A DNA stretch of 14,809 nt from Leptolyngbya sp. SIO4C1 (GTDB taxonomy: Bacteria; Cyanobacteriota; Cyanobacteriia; Phormidesmidales; Phormidesmidaceae), in NCBI GenBank assembly GCA_010671975.1, contig JAAHIA010000077.1, positions 1-14,809 on the forward strand. Reading direction: 5' to 3'. Under the pieces are notes generated by a model. It had not been told where the DNA came from and ran no database searches. It was given only the letters and a program-made list of their open reading frames with translations. Numbering within the stretch: the stretch's first letter is position 1; each line of letters opens with the position of its first letter. The translations under genes were made by a program, and so were the position numbers. Positions 14,176 through 14,809 of the stretch are shown here, one piece after another.

Positions 14176-14685
14176 CTATTCAAAAAATTTGAGATAGCGA
14201 TAGTGCGTCGGTACCCCTGGCTCCTTTTGTAAATCAAAGTTGATCACTTCCCACTGCGGCTCAACTTCGGGTGACGGGCTAAACTCAACCGGCAGTCCGT
14301 AGAGCCGTGGTGTCGTCATATCCACCTGACCGCGCCAGGGCGTGCCGTGCTCAAGGTAGGCATGCACCAAATCTTTATAGCGCTCAGCAATAATTACTCG
14401 CGTTGCCCGATAGCCTTGCGTATAGAGTCGGTCGAGCGCTTCGTGAATCTCAAACCGAATGCCATCAGGGTGCGTATGCTGACGATACCATTCTCCTTCC
14501 CATCGTCGCCAGTGCCGGCCTGATTGCACATGCACCAGCTCTTGGGTGTCAGGGTTTGCCTCAAACGCGCCATGACGCGGACACAGATAGCTATCGGTCA
14601 GCGTCAGTGCCGGAATTACCTGACGACAGTGAGGGCAGCATATCTCAGGTCCGTAGATCGGATATTGTGAGGCAGAGTTAATCAT
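14176..14685 (-). CDS. TIGR02652 family cyanobacterial zinc-ribbon protein
   Basis: A 169-residue member of TIGR02652, a family of unknown function restricted to cyanobacteria as far as I know. The N-terminus has a probable zinc ribbon: Cys17 and Cys20 in CCPHC, then Cys35 and His38 in CPRHGAF. The rest is a compact domain with conserved aromatic stretches (SGRHWRRWEGEWYRQH, FEIHEALDRLYTQGYRATRVI, YRYLKFFE). No signal peptide or membrane segment is seen, so it is probably cytoplasmic. It is first in a leftward three-gene operon (then the VOC gene after 17 bp and the AAA-like gene) with a perfect TATAAT about 60 bp upstream. The ATG at 14685 is the only good start. Confidence 0.87.
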   Translation of the reverse strand: MINSASQYPIYGPEICCPHCRQVIPALTLTDSYLCPRHGAFEANPDTQELVHVQSGRHWRRWEGEWYRQHTHPDGIRFEIHEALDRLYTQGYRATRVIIAERYKDLVHAYLEHGTPWRGQVDMTTPRLYGLPVEFSPSPEVEPQWEVINFDLQKEPGVPTHYRYLKFFE

Positions 14686-14743
14686 TCAGTCTCAGTACCT
14701 GATAGATCGAAGCACAACCGCACCAATATGCTTCGGTGGACTT

Positions 14744-14749
14744 ATTATA
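14744..14749 (-). promoter_or_regulatory. -10 box for the TIGR02652 operon
   Basis: On the minus strand this is a perfect TATAAT, giving a start near 14736 and a 5' leader of about 50 nt. No convincing -35 is visible: CCTGTG sits at 17-bp spacing, and no NtcA-type GTA-N8-TAC lies at activator spacing. This fits either a weak or an activator-dependent promoter. Nothing else is recognised in 14686-14809. Confidence 0.45.
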
Positions 14750-14809
14750 GCTGGGGAAACTAAGGTCACAGGATTGGCTCAAAAATTAGGCCATACTTAC
14801 CCTCTGGTT

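Noticed and set aside
14403..14681. Rightward 92-codon frame opposite the TIGR02652 gene
   Set aside because: Antisense to a recognised family with intact zinc ribbon; no conserved features of its own.

Overview
The window is chromosomal DNA from a cyanobacterium. The evidence is the octamer GCGATCGC (HIP1), found by eye at 16 or more places in 14.8 kb where chance predicts well under one; a NusB with the long cyanobacterial insertion; and clade-typical families (DUF502, DUF4168, TIGR02652, long two-domain FtsY). The DNA is moderately GC-rich, leans on CTG/CAG codons, and most starts lack a strong Shine-Dalgarno. A filamentous or Leptolyngbya/Phormidesmis-type lineage is possible, but the genus cannot be fixed from this stretch.

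Left part (1-3190). An extended -10 box followed by a clean rho-independent terminator could make a small RNA of about 50 nt. It runs into the 3' end of a leftward RCK-type potassium-channel gene that appears to lack the usual C-terminal lobe. Divergent from it, behind a fair sigma70-type promoter, is an M3 oligopeptidase (prlC/opdA). A long hairpin and about 370 bp of unexplained noncoding DNA follow.

Middle (3666-6369). A diguanylate-cyclase gene has a receiver domain without its phosphoacceptor Asp, an intact GGEEF site and no inhibitory RxxD site. It is followed by a magnesium channel/transporter of the MgtE family that starts with TTG.

Operon (6610-12310). Six rightward genes lie head to tail with gaps of 44, 43, 6, about 0 and 33 bp: DUF502 membrane protein, nusB, ftsY, holA, a secreted DUF4168 protein and obg. 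The set joins rRNA antitermination, co-translational membrane targeting, replication-clamp loading and ribosome-linked GTPase control, so it reads as a growth and housekeeping operon.

Right part (12336-14685). Three leftward genes converge on obg: a zinc-ribbon TIGR02652 protein, a VOC-fold protein and an AAA-like ATPase. The last two overlap by ATGA. A perfect TATAAT lies upstream of the first. The ATPase keeps Walker A but has lost the Walker B acids, the sensor-1 Asn and the pore-loop segment. This operon, of unknown function, is the least understood part of the window and the best candidate for new biology. No tRNA, rRNA, CRISPR array, insertion sequence or prophage gene was seen.
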